Source: Flavisolibacter nicotianae (GTDB taxonomy: Bacteria > Bacteroidota > Bacteroidia > Chitinophagales > Chitinophagaceae). Taken from it: DNA of 64,000 bases. This document shows, piece by piece, positions 1-9,101 of the stretch. A model generated the notes under the pieces. The model saw nothing but the letters and a program-made list of their open reading frames with translations. It had not been told where the DNA came from and ran no database searches. The DNA is taken from positions 434,001 to 498,000 of the forward strand of contig NZ_RBCI01000003.1 in assembly GCF_003628535.1 (NCBI RefSeq), given 5' to 3'. A program made the position numbers and the translations under genes. How positions within the stretch are numbered: position 1 is the stretch's first letter; every line of letters begins with the position of its first letter.

Positions 1-626
1 ACTATTCCCGTTTGCTGCCTTCTTCCTGGAGAGATTATACCTGGATTCTCTATATCCTTGTCACCATCTTTATCATTACGGCGGTTTCCAACGGTGCGAA
101 TATTACGGATGGGCTGGATGGCCTTGCAACGGGTACGTCGGCCATTATTTGTGCTGTCTTTGGCATTTTCGCCTATGCCAGCGGCAGCCTGCTGATCGCC
201 GATTATCTCAACATCATGTACATCCCCAATCTGGGCGAATTATCCATTTTCATTGGCGCTCTGGTGGGAGCCTGCGTAGGGTTTTTGTGGTACAATTCCT
301 TCCCCGCCCAGGTTTTCATGGGCGACACGGGAAGCCTGACGTTGGGTGGCATCATTGCGGCCCTGGCATTTATCGTTCACAAAGAATTGCTGATACCGAT
401 CATCTGCGGCGTGTTTCTCGTGGAGAACCTGAGCGTGATGTTGCAGGTGTCGTATTTCAAATACACGAAGAAAAAATACGGTGAAGGCCGGCGGATCTTT
501 TTAATGAGTCCCCTGCATCACCACTATCAAAAGAAAGGTTACCACGAAGCAAAGATTGTCACACGGTTTTGGATCGTGACCATCCTGTGTGCCATTATTT
601 CCATCGTGACCTTAAAAATCAGATAA
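1..626 (+). CDS. mraY: Phospho-N-acetylmuramoyl-pentapeptide-transferase, C-terminal half (5' end outside window)
   Basis: MraY transfers phospho-MurNAc-pentapeptide to undecaprenyl phosphate, making lipid I at the cytoplasmic membrane. The reading frame is open from the first base of the window, so the gene starts upstream; about 208 residues of an expected 350-420 remain. Family hallmarks are visible: [26 protein letters not shown] and the histidine-rich [17 protein letters not shown] near the end, together with several hydrophobic membrane segments. It is followed after about 90 nt by murD on the same strand, the usual cell-wall cluster order. The first in-frame start codon in the window (TTG at 12) is internal and not the real start. 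Confidence 0.97.
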   Translation, partial: YSRLLPSSWRDYTWILYILVTIFIITAVSNGANITDGLDGLATGTSAIICAVFGIFAYASGSLLIADYLNIMYIPNLGELSIFIGALVGACVGFLWYNSFPAQVFMGDTGSLTLGGIIAALAFIVHKELLIPIICGVFLVENLSVMLQVSYFKYTKKKYGEGRRIFLMSPLHHHYQKKGYHEAKIVTRFWIVTILCAIISIVTLKIR

Positions 627-719
627 ACGAAAAACCACCATAAAGGGGCCCTTTTGAAAACAACCCGTGCACTAGAGAAAAAATTGAATACGTATGAAGA
701 ACCAAACCACCCTTGAGCG

Positions 720-2057
720 ATGAACACGAAACTGGTTATCCTGGGCGGAGGAGAAAGCGGCGTAGGGGCGGCCATGCTGGCCCGGAAAGAGGGATACGAT
801 GTGGTGCTGATGGATGAAGGCTCTTTGAAAGAAGGTTATCGTAACGAACTGAAAAAAGCAGGAATTGAATTCCTGGAAGGCGGCGTTAACGAAGAACGGT
901 TGATGGCGGCCGATGAAGTGGTGAAGAGCCCCGGCATTCCGGAAAAGAATGCATGGGTGAAAATGCTACGAAGCAAAAGCATTCCCATCATCAGCGAGAT
1001 TGAACTGGCCTACCGGCACAAAGGTGACAGCCGGATCATTGCCATCACCGGCAGCAATGGCAAGAGTACCACCACGGCACTTATTTACCATGTCTGCAAA
1101 ACCGCCGGTCTGGACTGTGCGCTGGTGGGCAACATCGGGTATTCGTTCGCCAAACAGGTTGCCGAAGATCCAAAGCCGTTGTACGTGGCAGAGATCAGCT
1201 CTTTTCAGTTGGATGATATCGTCACCTTTCGACCCGATGTGGCCGTGCTGTTGAACATCACGGAAGACCACCTCGACCGGTACGATTATCAGTTCGGGAA
1301 CTATGTGAAAAGCAAGTTCCGGATTACGATGGCCCAGACCTCAGACGATTATTTTATTTACAATCTCGATGATGACGTCATCACCGGGTATATGGAGCGA
1401 AACCCAATTCACTCAATTCAATTACCAATGAGTATGAAGCAGAAAGTGTCTCAAGGCGGTTACATTCAGCAGGATGAAATGCACATCAAAACCGGTTCGG
1501 AAGAGCAAAGCATGAGCGTGTATGACTTTGCATTAAAAGGAAAGCATAACCAATACAACACCATGGCAGCAAGCATTGCCGGTGCCACAATGGACATCCG
1601 GAAAAACAAGATCCGCGAGGCCGTGCAAACCTTCGAGAACCTCGAGCACCGCATGGAGCCTGTCGCAACGGTAAGAGGCGTGGAGTTTGTGAACGACAGC
1701 AAAGCCACCAACGTGAACTCGACCTGGTATGCATTGGAGAGTATGACCAAACCAACGGTGTTGATCCTGGGTGGTGTCGACAAGGGGAACGACTATTCGC
1801 TCATCACCGACCTGGTTACCGAAAAGGTAAAGGCCATTGTCTGCATGGGTACGGATAATTCCAAAATCCACCAGGCCTTCGACGGCATGGTAAGGGTGGT
1901 GGACACGGCCAGTGCCGAAGCGGCGGTGAAGGCTTCGTTTGAGCTTTCTTCTCCCGGCGACGTGGTGCTGCTGAGTCCTGCCTGTGCTTCGTTCGATCTG
2001 TTCAAAAATTACGAAGACCGCGGCAAGCAGTTTAAAGATGCGGTGAAGAACTTATAG
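720..2057 (+). CDS. murD: UDP-N-acetylmuramoylalanine--D-glutamate ligase
   Basis: MurD adds D-glutamate to UDP-MurNAc-L-alanine in the cytoplasm, using ATP. The 445-residue protein has the usual family length. A Rossmann-like N-terminal domain is followed by the Mur ligase P-loop AITGSNGKSTT at residues 109-118, a central-domain motif ISSFQLDDI, and a C-terminal region with FVNDSKATN and ILGGVDKGNDY that is typical of MurD. The ATG at 720 is the first usable start and directly precedes the N-terminal MNTKLVILGGGESG. It sits between mraY and ftsW in a one-directional cell-wall cluster. Confidence 0.98.
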   Translation: MNTKLVILGGGESGVGAAMLARKEGYDVVLMDEGSLKEGYRNELKKAGIEFLEGGVNEERLMAADEVVKSPGIPEKNAWVKMLRSKSIPIISEIELAYRHKGDSRIIAITGSNGKSTTTALIYHVCKTAGLDCALVGNIGYSFAKQVAEDPKPLYVAEISSFQLDDIVTFRPDVAVLLNITEDHLDRYDYQFGNYVKSKFRITMAQTSDDYFIYNLDDDVITGYMERNPIHSIQLPMSMKQKVSQGGYIQQDEMHIKTGSEEQSMSVYDFALKGKHNQYNTMAASIAGATMDIRKNKIREAVQTFENLEHRMEPVATVRGVEFVNDSKATNVNSTWYALESMTKPTVLILGGVDKGNDYSLITDLVTEKVKAIVCMGTDNSKIHQAFDGMVRVVDTASAEAAVKASFELSSPGDVVLLSPACASFDLFKNYEDRGKQFKDAVKNL

Positions 2058-2112
2058 GTTACCGTTTTGGGTTTACCGTTAGAGCTCTCTTAACGGTAAA
2101 CGGTAATGGTAA
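2058..2112 (+). repeat. Heptad inverted repeat between murD and ftsW
   Basis: The left arm (2058-2081) is built of seven-base units such as GTTACCG and TTTACCG. The right arm (2091-2112) carries the complement in the same phase, for example TTAACGG and TAAACGG. The RNA could fold into an imperfect hairpin around GAGCTC at 2082-2087. There is no T-run, so it is not a classical terminator. It belongs to the heptad family seen at other intergenic sites of this window. Confidence 0.75.
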
Positions 2113-2152
2113 GCTGCAAACGATATTCTGAAAAACCAATCGGGAAGAAACA

Positions 2153-3526
2153 ATGGACCAATCGCAAGACATAAAATTCACGGACCTCGCACAGAATTTC
2201 AAAGGCAAGGCGCTGCTGCAAAAAACCAGTGGCGACAAGGTCATTTGGGCCCTCGTACTGTTGCTGGGGCTTGTTTCCTTGCTGATTGTCTACAGCGCTA
2301 CCGGTTCATTGGCCTACAAAATGTACAAAGGCAATACGGAGGTTTACCTCTTCAAACAAATTGCCTTTATTGCCATCGGCTGTGTCATCATCTATTTTGC
2401 ACACCGGGTGAATTACACCATCTATTCCAAGGTGGCGAAAATTCTTTATCTCCTGTCTGTTCCTTTGCTGCTATATACTTTGTTTTTCGGCGTGAGCATG
2501 AATGAAGGAAGCCGCTGGATCCGCCTGCCGATCATCAACATGACCATGCAGACGTCGGACCTGGCAAAGCTGGCGCTTTTCATGTTCCTGGCACGGTTGC
2601 TAAGCCGGAAACAAAACAAGATCAAAGATTTTAAAAAAGGCTTTTTGCCCGTGATCATGCCGGTGGCCTTTACCTGCATGCTCATTGCGCCGGCCAACTT
2701 GTCGACTGCTTTGCTGCTCGGGGCAAGCTGCATGCTGCTGATGTTCATCGGCCGGGTTAGCATCAAACACATTTTACTGACCATCGGCTGCGCCATGATC
2801 CCGCTTGCCTTCCTTATTATGGCCGCGGTGGTCAAACACAAATCCGGTGGCGCGGACGACGAAGTGGCCGCAACGGCGACTGTCAAAAAACAAAAATCAT
2901 CCCGCCTCACGGCAAGGGTCGGCACCTGGATCGGCCGCGTGGAAAATTTTATCTACGGGTCGAAAGATGCCAACGACGATGATCACTACCAGGTGAACCA
3001 GGCAAAGATTGCCATTGCCCGCGGCGGTATTATGGGCAAAGGGCCCGGCAACGGCGAAGCCCGGAATTTTTTGCCCCAGGCCTACAACGATTACATCTTC
3101 GCGACGCTGATCGAAGAATACGGATTGATCGGTGGTGCGTTTATCATTTTTATTTACCTCGTGTTCCTGTACCGGAGCATACGGCTGTTTAAAAAATGCC
3201 CGTTTGCCTTTGGTGCTTTCCTGGCACTCGGGTTAAGCTTTACGCTGGTGATCCAGGCCATGGCCAACATGGCGGTGAACGTGAATTTGTTCCCGGTAAC
3301 GGGGGTAACGCTGCCGCTGGTGAGCATGGGTGGCAGCAGCTTCCTCTTTACCTGCCTTTCTATCGGTATCATCCTCAGCGTGGCAAGAAACGTGGAGCAA
3401 CTGGAAGGCAAGAAAGCCCAGGAAGCCGCCGAGGCCGACAAGGAGTACGACGAGATCGATGAAGACGGCGAGGACGATGAAGAAGAGGAGTTAGAGGAAA
3501 CAAAAAAACAACCTGCAATCGCATAA
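2153..3526 (+). CDS. ftsW: Lipid II polymerase / cell-division SEDS protein FtsW
   Basis: FtsW is the septal SEDS-family peptidoglycan glycosyltransferase that works with FtsI. The 457-residue protein shows about ten hydrophobic segments. SEDS motifs seen are NEGSRWIRL, the extracytoplasmic region with IARGGIMGKGPGNGEARNFL, YNDYIFATLIEEYGLIGG and FPVTGVTLPLVSMGGSS. Two features lengthen it beyond typical FtsW: a charged insertion around residues 225-285 before IARGG, and a strongly acidic cytoplasmic tail (residues about 430-450, nearly all Asp and Glu). It lies between murD and murG and the next gene starts only 8 nt after its stop codon. Confidence 0.96.
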   Translation: MDQSQDIKFTDLAQNFKGKALLQKTSGDKVIWALVLLLGLVSLLIVYSATGSLAYKMYKGNTEVYLFKQIAFIAIGCVIIYFAHRVNYTIYSKVAKILYLLSVPLLLYTLFFGVSMNEGSRWIRLPIINMTMQTSDLAKLALFMFLARLLSRKQNKIKDFKKGFLPVIMPVAFTCMLIAPANLSTALLLGASCMLLMFIGRVSIKHILLTIGCAMIPLAFLIMAAVVKHKSGGADDEVAATATVKKQKSSRLTARVGTWIGRVENFIYGSKDANDDDHYQVNQAKIAIARGGIMGKGPGNGEARNFLPQAYNDYIFATLIEEYGLIGGAFIIFIYLVFLYRSIRLFKKCPFAFGAFLALGLSFTLVIQAMANMAVNVNLFPVTGVTLPLVSMGGSSFLFTCLSIGIILSVARNVEQLEGKKAQEAAEADKEYDEIDEDGEDDEEEELEETKKQPAIA

Positions 3527-3534
3527 AAAAAGCT

Positions 3535-4632
3535 ATGGCAAAACGGATCATTATTGCAGGTGGCGGAACGGGCGGACATATTTTTCCGGCCATTGCCATT
3601 GCCAATGCCTTAAAAAAAGAAGACCCGTCGATCGGGATTTTGTTTGTGGGGGCAAAGGGAAAGATGGAGATGGAAAAAGTGCCGCAGGCTGGGTATAAAA
3701 TAGAAGGGTTGGACATCGCGGGATTGAACCGCAGTTCTTTGATCAAAAATGTCGGCTTGCCGCTCAAATTGCTGAAAAGCTTTTTGCAGGTGCGCCGTAT
3801 TTTCGGCCGCTTCGCACCGGATGCCGTGATTGGTGTTGGTGGCTATTCTTCGTTTCCTGTTTTGCGTTTTGCACAGGCCCGGGGAATTCCCACGTTCATT
3901 CACGAGAGCAATTCGTTTGCGGGAAAATCAAACCAGTTGCTGGGTAGAAAAGCAACAAAAATTTTCGTGGCGACCGACGGCATGCAGCAATTTTTTCCGG
4001 CGGAAAAACTTGTTGTGACAGGTAACCCTGTGCGGCCGGATATCGTCAATGTTGCCACCGTTGCAAAAGAAGAGGCCTTGCGCTATTTCAGTTTGCAGAC
4101 GGGAAAGAAAACGGTTCTTGCTGTCGGCGGAAGCCTGGGTGCCCGTTCGATCAACGAAGCCGTTGCAGCCGGACTGGATGCAATGAGCGATGCCGGCTTG
4201 CAGGTGATCTGGCAGACCGGCAAAACCGACGCGGCCAGATGGAAAGAAGCGGCAGCAGGCCGAAGCAATGTCTGGGCGAGTGATTTCATCACGCAAATGC
4301 AATATGCGTACGCCGCGGCAGATTTTGTGATTTCGAGAGCAGGGGCAATGGCGATTGCGGAATTGTGCCTGGTGAAAAAGCCGGTGCTCTTTGTACCCTA
4401 CCCGTATGCTGCGGAAGATCACCAAACCGTGAACGCACAGAATTTGGTGCAAAAAAACGCGGCGCTGATGGTGAAGGACAGCGACGCAAAAGAAAAACTG
4501 GTGCCTGCCATCATTGCGCTGGCCCGGGATACGCAAAAGCAAAACGAGTTAACGAAAAATATTTCAGTGCTGGGTGTAACAGACGCGGATATAAAAGTTG
4601 CAGACGAGATTTTAAAAAGTACCGGGAGATAA
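3535..4632 (+). CDS. murG: UDP-N-acetylglucosamine--lipid I GlcNAc transferase
   Basis: MurG adds GlcNAc to lipid I, producing lipid II, on the inner face of the membrane (GT28). The 365-residue length is typical. The glycine-rich N-terminal motif GGGTGGHIFPAIAIA (residues 9-23) binds acceptor. The region GVGGYSSFPVL and the C-terminal donor-binding motif ISRAGAMAIAEL followed by PYPYAAEDHQTVNA are diagnostic. The ATG at 3535 follows ftsW by 8 nt, and murC starts 11 nt after its stop, so the three are almost surely cotranscribed. Confidence 0.98.
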   Translation: MAKRIIIAGGGTGGHIFPAIAIANALKKEDPSIGILFVGAKGKMEMEKVPQAGYKIEGLDIAGLNRSSLIKNVGLPLKLLKSFLQVRRIFGRFAPDAVIGVGGYSSFPVLRFAQARGIPTFIHESNSFAGKSNQLLGRKATKIFVATDGMQQFFPAEKLVVTGNPVRPDIVNVATVAKEEALRYFSLQTGKKTVLAVGGSLGARSINEAVAAGLDAMSDAGLQVIWQTGKTDAARWKEAAAGRSNVWASDFITQMQYAYAAADFVISRAGAMAIAELCLVKKPVLFVPYPYAAEDHQTVNAQNLVQKNAALMVKDSDAKEKLVPAIIALARDTQKQNELTKNISVLGVTDADIKVADEILKSTGR

Positions 4633-4643
4633 CTAACTGCTGC

Positions 4644-6068
4644 ATGAAGGAAACAGTGAACATACAGGAAATTTTGGCCTCTGGCAGAAGTGTCTACTTC
4701 ATTGGCATTGGCGGTATTGGCATGAGCGCCATTGCCCGCTATTTTCTTTCCCTGGGTGTAAAGGTGAGCGGGTACGATAAAACGGAAACGCCGCTGACGA
4801 AACAATTGACAGCCGAAGGCATCGTGATCCACTACACGGAAGATGTAAACCTCGTTCCGAAAGACGCGGGCCTTGTGGTGTACACACCGGCTGTTCCGAA
4901 AGAACATGCGGAATTGGTGTACTACCAATCCAACGGCTATGCTGTGGTGAAGCGCAGCGATGTGCTGGGAGCTATCAGCCGTGATGCGTTCAACATCTGC
5001 ATTGGCGGCACACATGGCAAGACAACGATCACGACCCTGGTGGCACATATCCTGCGTCACAGCGGCTACGGCTGCAATGCTTTCCTGGGTGGCATTTCCG
5101 TGAACTACGGCACCAACTTCTGGAGTAGCAACAACAATGTGTGTGTGATCGAAGCGGATGAATACGACCGGAGCTTTTTGAAATTGAGTCCCAACGTGGC
5201 CGTTATTACGTCCATGGATGCGGATCACCTGGATATTTACGGCGACGAGAAATCATTGCAGGATGCCTTCGTGGCCTTTGGCGCCAAAGTGAAAAGCGGC
5301 GGTCTGCTCATTGGAAAGTTCGGGCTTGGGCGTTTGAAGGAAACCGGCGTGGAGCGGCGGTGGACCTACAGCCTGCAAAACGATGCGGCTGATGTCTCTG
5401 CTTCAAACATCCTCATCGAGGAGGGCGGTTACCGGTTCGACATCCGGTTAAAAGACAGGTTGCTTGCCAACTGTTCCTTGAAAATTGGCGGTATGCACAA
5501 TGTGGAGAACACAGTGGCGGCTGTTGCTGTCGCAGCAGAACTCCGCATCGACGATGAAAAGATCCGGCAGGCCCTGGCTGATTTTAAAGGGGTGAAGCGA
5601 CGCTTTGAGTACGTCATTCCACCGAAAAAAAACAGCGGAAACAACTTTGTGCAGCCTGTTTTGGTCGACGACTATGCGCATCATCCGGAAGAATTACGAG
5701 CTTTGCTCGGTAGCGTGAGGAGTTTGTTCCCGCAAAGGGTTGTGACCGTCGTTTTTCAGCCACATTTATATTCAAGGACCCGCGATTTGGCTGGTGGATT
5801 TGCCGAAGCACTTTCGCTTGCCGACAGGGTGATTCTTTTGCCCATTTACCCGGCAAGAGAACTGCCCATCGAAGGCGTGAGCAGTGAAATGATCCTGGAT
5901 CGAATTGAGCGGGAAGACAAACAGGTTTTGTCCAAAGACGCGTTTCTTGAATGGATGAAAACGCATGCGGAGCAACTGGATAAAGAATTTGGAGAAGTGA
6001 TTGTCATGGCGGGAGCCGGAGATATTGATGCGTTGGTGGAACCGGTGAGAGTGTTATTAGGGTATTGA
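4644..6068 (+). CDS. murC: UDP-N-acetylmuramate--L-alanine ligase
   Basis: MurC starts the peptide stem by attaching L-alanine to UDP-MurNAc. The protein is 474 residues from the ATG at 4644. A longer open frame runs upstream into murG, but the extension overlaps murG by about 270 nt and has no Mur ligase features. Visible motifs are the N-terminal GIGGIGMSAIARYF (21-34), the P-loop GGTHGKTTITTLV (121-133), EADEYDRSFLKL, and YAHHPEELRALL in the C-terminal domain. The stop codon overlaps the ftsQ start by 4 nt (TTGA), which suggests translational coupling. Confidence 0.97.
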   Translation: MKETVNIQEILASGRSVYFIGIGGIGMSAIARYFLSLGVKVSGYDKTETPLTKQLTAEGIVIHYTEDVNLVPKDAGLVVYTPAVPKEHAELVYYQSNGYAVVKRSDVLGAISRDAFNICIGGTHGKTTITTLVAHILRHSGYGCNAFLGGISVNYGTNFWSSNNNVCVIEADEYDRSFLKLSPNVAVITSMDADHLDIYGDEKSLQDAFVAFGAKVKSGGLLIGKFGLGRLKETGVERRWTYSLQNDAADVSASNILIEEGGYRFDIRLKDRLLANCSLKIGGMHNVENTVAAVAVAAELRIDDEKIRQALADFKGVKRRFEYVIPPKKNSGNNFVQPVLVDDYAHHPEELRALLGSVRSLFPQRVVTVVFQPHLYSRTRDLAGGFAEALSLADRVILLPIYPARELPIEGVSSEMILDRIEREDKQVLSKDAFLEWMKTHAEQLDKEFGEVIVMAGAGDIDALVEPVRVLLGY

Positions 6069-7294
6069 GTTATTCGGTTATTGCGTCACTTAAAAAAACG
6101 ATACGTTCAATTAAAGAGGAATTGAGATTTAAAAGACCCATATACAGGTATTTGTTTTACACGGCATGGATCGTCGTGCTTGGTGGGATCGTGACCCTGC
6201 TGGTGGCGGCCAATAGCAAGGCAAAGGCCCGGGCCTGCAAGGGCGTGGTTGTTTCCATCAACAATGGGGGCGACCGTATTTACGTGGAGAAGGAAGACGT
6301 GCTGAAAAACATGCAGAAAACAACCCGCGGCCCGATCGTGAACAAGCATACCGGCGATATCAACCTGGGTTCGCTGGAGCGAAACCTGGAAGCCAATCCC
6401 TGGATCCGCGATGCCGAATTGTATTTCGATACGAAAGATATTTTGCACGTGTCGATCGCGGAAAGAGTCCCGGTGGCAAGGGTCTTTACCACGGCGGGAA
6501 CATCGTTTTACATCGACAGTGCGGGTGCGCAAATGCCATTGCTGGAGTCGTACAGTGCCAAGTTGCCCGTCGTAACCGGATTCCTGGCAGCCAGGCGGCG
6601 GACTGCGGCCGACAGCGCCCTGTTACAGGAAACAAAAGAAGTGGTAAGAACCATCAGTGCCGACCCATTTTGGAATGCACAAATCGGGCAGATCGATATT
6701 ACGCAGGACCGCAAGTTTGAACTGATACCGGTGCTGGGAAGCCACGTGATCAAACTGGGGGCGGGCAGCAATGTCGGCGAAAAACTGGCAAAGCTGATGC
6801 TGTTTTACAGGCAGGTTTTACCCAAAGCCGGCTTTGCCAAATACAGTGCGCTGGACGTGCAGTTCGGCGGGCAGGTGGTTGCTGTCAGGCGAGGCCCGAC
6901 TTCGGTTGTAGACAGCATCCAGTTGCAGAAGAATATCCAGGAATTAATGGAAAAGAAAATGGCCGAACAGGAGCCGGATGAATCCGTTCAACCGGTGAAT
7001 GAACCGGCGCAGGCTGCCAGCGGCGATATTGAAGAACCCCTGGCAGGTGACAGCACCACGACAAAGGCCGTGGTCGTCAGCGAAAAGCCGGTTGCGCCGG
7101 TAAAGGCAGCGCCGGCCGTGAAAACCAATTCCAATCCACGATCCACCCCTGCGAAATCAACCACCAATTTGAAATCCACTCTGCGAAAAACCAACACAAA
7201 ATCCAAACCTGAACAGAAACAAGCGACAACGATAAAACCAGCCGTATCAAGGCCTAAAGCCGTGATGCCAAGGAGAGCGTCGAACCAATATTGA
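6065..7294 (+). CDS. ftsQ: Cell division protein FtsQ (POTRA protein) with long basic tail
   Basis: FtsQ is a single-pass division protein that bridges early and late divisome proteins. The protein has a short basic cytoplasmic segment, one membrane helix (about residues 28-49), then a POTRA-like and beta domain in the periplasm (for example ANPWIRDAELYFD and the region to about residue 295). The start is inferred as TTG at 6065, overlapping the murC stop; no ATG lies near. Residues about 300-409 form an Ala/Pro/Thr/Lys-rich, low-complexity tail that FtsQ proteins usually lack. Assignment rests on this architecture and on the murC-ftsQ-ftsA-ftsZ gene order. Confidence 0.9.
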   Translation: MSYSVIASLKKTIRSIKEELRFKRPIYRYLFYTAWIVVLGGIVTLLVAANSKAKARACKGVVVSINNGGDRIYVEKEDVLKNMQKTTRGPIVNKHTGDINLGSLERNLEANPWIRDAELYFDTKDILHVSIAERVPVARVFTTAGTSFYIDSAGAQMPLLESYSAKLPVVTGFLAARRRTAADSALLQETKEVVRTISADPFWNAQIGQIDITQDRKFELIPVLGSHVIKLGAGSNVGEKLAKLMLFYRQVLPKAGFAKYSALDVQFGGQVVAVRRGPTSVVDSIQLQKNIQELMEKKMAEQEPDESVQPVNEPAQAASGDIEEPLAGDSTTTKAVVVSEKPVAPVKAAPAVKTNSNPRSTPAKSTTNLKSTLRKTNTKSKPEQKQATTIKPAVSRPKAVMPRRASNQY

Positions 7295-7474
7295 CGATAA
7301 CGAGAGAAGGATGCTGTTTGAAAAGAGGCCAGCCGGCAAAGCAAATTCCCGGCAGGCTGAAAGAGGTTACTGAACGCCCAGGTGTGATTGTACGCGTTTT
7401 GCTGTCGGAAGAAGCAAGACAACCCATCACCGATGACGACAGATAGGGAGAAGGCGGTGCAGTAACACAAATCC

Positions 7475-7550
7475 AGGAGAGGAAAGAGTCGTAATGAGAG
7501 AAAGAGGTAGCAATAAATATCTTTTTGTCTCCTTTCCGGCTTTCTCTCTT
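7475..7550 (+). repeat. Heptad inverted repeat in the ftsQ-ftsA gap
   Basis: The 293-nt gap between ftsQ and ftsA holds no gene. Near its end a purine-rich arm (7475-7508, with GGAGAGG and AAAGAGT) faces a pyrimidine-rich arm (7521-7550, with CTCCTTT and TCTCTCT). The arms are imperfectly complementary and step in units of about seven bases, as at the other heptad loci. It lies about 40 nt before the ftsA start and could affect ftsA translation or transcript ends. Confidence 0.6.
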
Positions 7551-7587
7551 AGCCCAGAAAAGTCAACAACTAAAAACAACATACAAC

Positions 7588-8964
7588 ATGAACAACGAGC
7601 AACCAATCATTGTGGGGCTTGACATCGGAACCACCAAAATTGCTGTCATTGCCGGACGCAAGAACGAGTTTGGCAAGCTGGAGATTTTGGGTTTCGGCCG
7701 GGCCAACTCCAATGGTGTCAAACACGGCCAGGTACTGAACATCGACGAAACCATCAAGGCGATCCGGCAGGCGCTGGATGCCTGCTACTCTTCGAACCCC
7801 GACCTGGTGATCAACGAGGTGTACGTGGGCATTGCGGGTCATCATATCAAGAGCCTGCAAACCCGTGGCGACATCGTGCGCCAGGAAACCGAGAACGAGA
7901 TTGCACAAAAAGAAATTGACCAACTGATAGCCGACCAATACAAAACCTATATTCCTGCCGGCGACCAGATCATCGACGTGATCCCGCAGGAATTTACGGT
8001 CGATAATTTTCAAAATATCCAGGACCCGATTGGGTACAGCGGTGTAAAGGTGGGCGCCAACTTCCACATCATCACCGGCGACAAGAATGCCATCCGCAAT
8101 ATCAAGCGTTCGGTTGAAAAATCGGAACTGTTTACAAAAGACCTGGTGCTGCAGCCCCTGGCTTCAGCGGCGGCCGTTATGGCGCAGGAAGACCTGGAGG
8201 CCGGCGTAGCCATCGTGGACATCGGCGGCGGTACTACCGACCTGGCGATTTTTTATGAAGGCATCCTCAAGCACACGGCGGTTATCCCGTTTGCCGGGGA
8301 AAACATCACCAACGACATCAAGACCGGTCTCGGGGTGTTAAAAACCCAGGCCGAGCAGATGAAGGTGCAGTTTGGCAGCGCCCTGGCCAACGAGGCCAAG
8401 GCCAACGCCTACATCACCATTCCCGGTTTGCGTGGCATGCCGCCAAAAGAAATCAGCGTGAAGAACCTGGCGCACATCATCCAGGCTCGTATGAGCGAGA
8501 TCCTGGATTTTGTCTCCTACCATTTAAAGCAGGTAGGCCTGGACAACAAAATGCTGAACGGCGGGATCATCCTCACGGGTGGCGGTTCGCAGTTGAAGCA
8601 TTTGATTCAACTAACCGAATACGTTACCGGTTTGAATGCCCGCATTGGCCTGCCCAACGAACATTTGGCTCCCAATCATATTGATGAATTAGCGAAACCA
8701 ACTTATGCCACCTGTCTTGGTTTAATCCTGAAGGGCTACGATGATTTCGAACACAATCGCAAGCAGTTCGAAACATCCTTCCGCAAAGTGGAAGTGCCCG
8801 AAGGATTAAAAGCCGAAGATTTGCAGGAAGAAGAGATGGAAGAAATGGGTTCTGGCATTACTGTTGTTAAGACAGCACCGCGAAAAGGCATCTCTAACTT
8901 CTGGGGAAAGTTCAAGAACAGCTTGATTGACATTTTCAAAGAAGAAGAAGACAGCCAGTTTTAG
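7588..8964 (+). CDS. ftsA: Cell division protein FtsA (actin-like membrane tether of FtsZ)
   Basis: FtsA is an actin-fold ATPase that anchors FtsZ filaments to the membrane. The ATG at 7588 gives 458 residues; an upstream in-frame extension to 7525 shows no conservation with the family start. Motifs are the phosphate-1 region GLDIGTTKIAVIAG (about residues 9-22), the 1C/SHS2 domain around YVGIAGHHIKS, the phosphate-2 motif VDIGGGTTDLAIF, and the adenosine motif GGIILTGGGSQLKHL. The C-terminus ends with an amphipathic-looking segment, NFWGKFKNSLIDIFKEEE, as expected for membrane targeting. It is followed by ftsZ. Confidence 0.97.
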   Translation: MNNEQPIIVGLDIGTTKIAVIAGRKNEFGKLEILGFGRANSNGVKHGQVLNIDETIKAIRQALDACYSSNPDLVINEVYVGIAGHHIKSLQTRGDIVRQETENEIAQKEIDQLIADQYKTYIPAGDQIIDVIPQEFTVDNFQNIQDPIGYSGVKVGANFHIITGDKNAIRNIKRSVEKSELFTKDLVLQPLASAAAVMAQEDLEAGVAIVDIGGGTTDLAIFYEGILKHTAVIPFAGENITNDIKTGLGVLKTQAEQMKVQFGSALANEAKANAYITIPGLRGMPPKEISVKNLAHIIQARMSEILDFVSYHLKQVGLDNKMLNGGIILTGGGSQLKHLIQLTEYVTGLNARIGLPNEHLAPNHIDELAKPTYATCLGLILKGYDDFEHNRKQFETSFRKVEVPEGLKAEDLQEEEMEEMGSGITVVKTAPRKGISNFWGKFKNSLIDIFKEEEDSQF

Positions 8965-9037
8965 AAATGTTGAAGTAGAAATGCTGAATGGTGAATAGGA
9001 GCGATCCTTATTTGAAATTTATCATTTAACATTTCGC
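8965..9037 (+). repeat. Heptad inverted repeat between ftsA and ftsZ
   Basis: The left arm (8965-9000) is divided cleanly into sevens, for example AAATGCT and GAATGGT. The right arm (9005-9037) holds units such as TCATTTA and ACATTTC. The tip of the predicted hairpin is AGGA, a GCGA loop, then TCCT. There is no T-run. The arms lie entirely in the 137-nt gap and end about 65 nt before the ftsZ start. Confidence 0.72.
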
Positions 9038-9101
9038 CATCCATCCATCAAAGACATTAACACCCCGTTGTTGCTGTAGGCAACAACTTAAACCACATTT
9101 T

